This document shows positions 62,365 through 64,000 of a DNA stretch of 64,000 nucleotides, piece by piece. The DNA lies in contig CBDBDZ010000013.1 of assembly GCA_965204215.1 (NCBI GenBank), positions 434,001-498,000 on the forward strand. The letters are read 5' to 3'. The stretch is from CBDBDZ01 sp965204215. Its GTDB lineage: Bacteria > Pseudomonadota > Gammaproteobacteria > Pseudomonadales > GM7GCV1. The notes below the pieces were generated by a model. The model made no database searches. It had not been told where the DNA came from and saw only the letters and a program-made list of their open reading frames with translations. The translations under genes were made by a program, and so were the position numbers. The stretch's first letter is position 1. Each line of letters starts with the position of its first letter.

Positions 62365-63427
62365 ACCTATTTTGATAATGGCAGGTGGTACTGGCGGGCA
62401 TGTTTACCCTGCATTGTCGGTAGCTGATGAATTAATCAAGGCAGGTGAACAAGTCATATGGCTGGGCACTAAGCAGGGTATAGAAGCCAGGTTGGTTCCT
62501 ATGCACAATATCGTTTTGCACACTATCACGATTAAAGGTTTTAGAAAAACAGGTATTGTCAGGCAATTAATAACGCCTTTCTTGCTGGTATTAGCGATTT
62601 TATTGGTTTTTATACTGATATTGAAAACAAAACCTAAATTAGCCATAGGTTTTGGTGGCTATGTATCGGGACCTGGCGGCATTGCCTGCAAGTTGTGCAA
62701 TAAACCCTTGATTATTCATGAACAAAATGCAGTGCTGGGAACAACCAATAAATATTTATCACGCGTAGCGAATGTCAAATTAAGTGCATTTCCCAATGTC
62801 ATGCAACAGTCAATACATTGTGGCAACCCGGTTCGAAGTGAACTCGTACAAATAAATAAAGCGGCAGTGACGGCAGACAGAGCTTTAAGGTTATTAGTGC
62901 TTGGCGGTAGCTCAGGTGCTAGAAAACTCAATGAAATATTACCCCAGGCGATAGCAACATGTGATATTGCACAGCAAATTGAAGTTTTGCATCAAACGGG
63001 TTCCAAGTGCTTGACCGAATGTCAACAAAACTATTTGAATCTTAATCTACTGACAACCAATAAGACAATTCACATCAAAGACTATATTGATGATATGGCG
63101 GAGGCTTATCAATGGGCGGACGTAGTTATTTGCCGATCAGGTGCTATGACGGTTTGGGAAATTGCTACAGTGGGTGTGGCAGCATTATTCATTCCTTATC
63201 CTTATGCCATAGATGATCATCAGACCGCCAATGCACAATGGTTGGTCGAAAATGATGCAGCAATGCTGCTGCAAGAAAAAGAATTAACTCCACAATTATT
63301 GGCTTCTTACCTTAACAGGTGGAATAGTGGCAGGCAGCGGTTAAATGTACTGGCAATTAATGCTAAGTCGAAACGCATGCCAGGCAGTGCTCAGATCATT
63401 TCAAAATATGCAATGGAGTTAGGTTAA
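62357..63427 (+). CDS. murG: Lipid II synthase MurG (GlcNAc transferase)
   Basis: A 356-residue GT-B glycosyltransferase adding GlcNAc to lipid I. Motifs: IMAGGTGGHVYPALSVADEL, GFGGYVSGPGGIACKL, HEQNAVLGTTNKYLS, LVLGGSSGARKLNEILPQA, VICRSGAMTVWEIATVGVAA and PYPYAIDDHQTANAQWL. The frame opens at 62336, but the GTG at 62357 is chosen: GGAG lies seven bases upstream and the protein then begins MNKPILIMAGG with normal length. Confidence 0.95.
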   Translation: MNKPILIMAGGTGGHVYPALSVADELIKAGEQVIWLGTKQGIEARLVPMHNIVLHTITIKGFRKTGIVRQLITPFLLVLAILLVFILILKTKPKLAIGFGGYVSGPGGIACKLCNKPLIIHEQNAVLGTTNKYLSRVANVKLSAFPNVMQQSIHCGNPVRSELVQINKAAVTADRALRLLVLGGSSGARKLNEILPQAIATCDIAQQIEVLHQTGSKCLTECQQNYLNLNLLTTNKTIHIKDYIDDMAEAYQWADVVICRSGAMTVWEIATVGVAALFIPYPYAIDDHQTANAQWLVENDAAMLLQEKELTPQLLASYLNRWNSGRQRLNVLAINAKSKRMPGSAQIISKYAMELG

Positions 63428-64000
63428 TGTCTAAGCAACTTGCAAAATCCAAATCTGAACTTAACCCGACTGAGTCACCTATGCTGATTAATCAAATTCC
63501 AGAAATGCGTCGTATTCAACGTGTGCATTTCATTGGTATTGGAGGCTCAGGTATGTGTGGTATAGCAGAAGTTATTGCCAATCAGGGTTATCAGGTTTCA
63601 GGCTCCGATGTAAAAAGCAGTGAAACGACAGCCAGTTTGAATAAGCAAGGCATTGAGATATGCATTGGGCATCATGCTAAAAATATAAAGGATGCCGATG
63701 TGGTTGTAGTATCAACTGCTATTGATCAGGAAAACCCTGAATTATTAAGTGCCAGAGAGCAGCTGATTCCGATAGTAAGGCGAGCTGAAATGTTAGCAGA
63801 GCTGATGCGGCACCGACATAGTATTGCCGTTGCTGGTACCCACGGCAAAACCACCACGACCAGTATGTTGGTAAGCATTCTGGCACAGGCGAAAATAGAT
63901 CCCACTTTTGTGATTGGCGGTTTAGTGAAACAAACCTCAACCAATGCAAAGTTAGGGACTAGCCGTTATATGGTGGCAGAAGCTGATGAGAGTGATGCGT
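63427..64000 (+). CDS. murC: UDP-MurNAc--L-alanine ligase, N-terminal part
   Basis: The first 191 residues of MurC, cut by the window end. Visible are the Rossmann motif VHFIGIGGSGMCGIAEVIAN, SGSDVKSSETTASL, VVVSTAIDQENPEL, the ATP loop AVAGTHGKTTTTSMLVSIL and AEADESDA. It adds L-Ala to UDP-MurNAc. Start at ATG 63427 overlapping the murG stop (TAATG); a Met 18 residues in is an alternative. Confidence 0.96.
   Translation, partial: MSKQLAKSKSELNPTESPMLINQIPEMRRIQRVHFIGIGGSGMCGIAEVIANQGYQVSGSDVKSSETTASLNKQGIEICIGHHAKNIKDADVVVVSTAIDQENPELLSAREQLIPIVRRAEMLAELMRHRHSIAVAGTHGKTTTTSMLVSILAQAKIDPTFVIGGLVKQTSTNAKLGTSRYMVAEADESDA

Overview
The window reads as a 64 kb stretch of chromosome from an aerobic, Gram-negative gammaproteobacterium of fairly low G+C (roughly 40% by eye; not computed). 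The assignment rests on gene content and order: sdhCDAB-sucAB-lpd-sucCD, dksA-gluQ-gshB-coaX, miaA-hfq-hflX, pyrG-kdsA-eno, and rnpB directly upstream of an mraZ-led division and cell-wall (dcw) cluster. A KDO8P synthase implies LPS, and MurE has a diaminopimelate-type DNPR motif. I do not resolve it below class. No prophage, integrase, transposase, CRISPR array, tRNA or rRNA was seen.

Layout. 1-2.8 kb: the end of an efflux adaptor, an ECF sigma-factor module (DUF6249 protein, sigma factor, small membrane protein) and an SDR oxidoreductase. 2.9-13.9 kb: one long TCA-cycle block (succinate dehydrogenase, 2-oxoglutarate dehydrogenase, succinyl-CoA synthetase). 13.9-14.26 kb: a repeat carrying a nested miniature element. 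14.3-18.1 kb (minus strand): dksA, gluQ, gshB, coaX and a SPOR protein. 18.3-22.1 kb: DAHP synthase, miaA, hfq, hflX. 22.2-25.5 kb: a large secreted repeat protein. 25.7-33.4 kb: icd, recA, mnmG, rsmG, parA, parB and a DUF2797 gene. 33.3-35.0 kb: a LysR regulator, another repeat, and a small free-standing transcription unit that may encode a 28-residue membrane peptide. 35.1-40.7 kb: pyrG, kdsA, eno and a Na+/amino-acid symporter. 40.8-45.4 kb (minus): rsmE and a SAM-cycle cluster (ahcY, metK and an ArsR-methyltransferase fusion). 45.6-49.6 kb: a KstD-like flavoprotein, a divergent amidohydrolase and a Dus enzyme. 50.0-51.9 kb: a second secreted protein related in design to the first. 51.9-64 kb: rnpB, then mraZ-rsmH-ftsL-ftsI-murE-murF-mraY-murD-ftsW-murG-murC (cut by the window end).

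Most of the window is housekeeping. The unusual material lies in the gaps and in a few proteins. Three families of non-coding dispersed repeats occupy intergenic gaps. Family A is an almost fully palindromic element of about 185 bp, with two full copies and several isolated ends. Family B is about 160-180 bp, with three copies and a possible remnant. Family C is a 241-bp inverted-repeat element with a 5-bp target duplication, inserted inside a B copy. The murE gene has no N-terminal UDP-binding domain, and an in-frame stop just upstream rules out a missed start. The adjacent FtsI has SSQ where SxN is expected. RecA lacks the acidic C-terminal tail. Two surface proteins end in similar Gly/Ser-Leu-Asn-Trp-Leu tails that resemble the rhombosortase GlyGly-CTERM signal.
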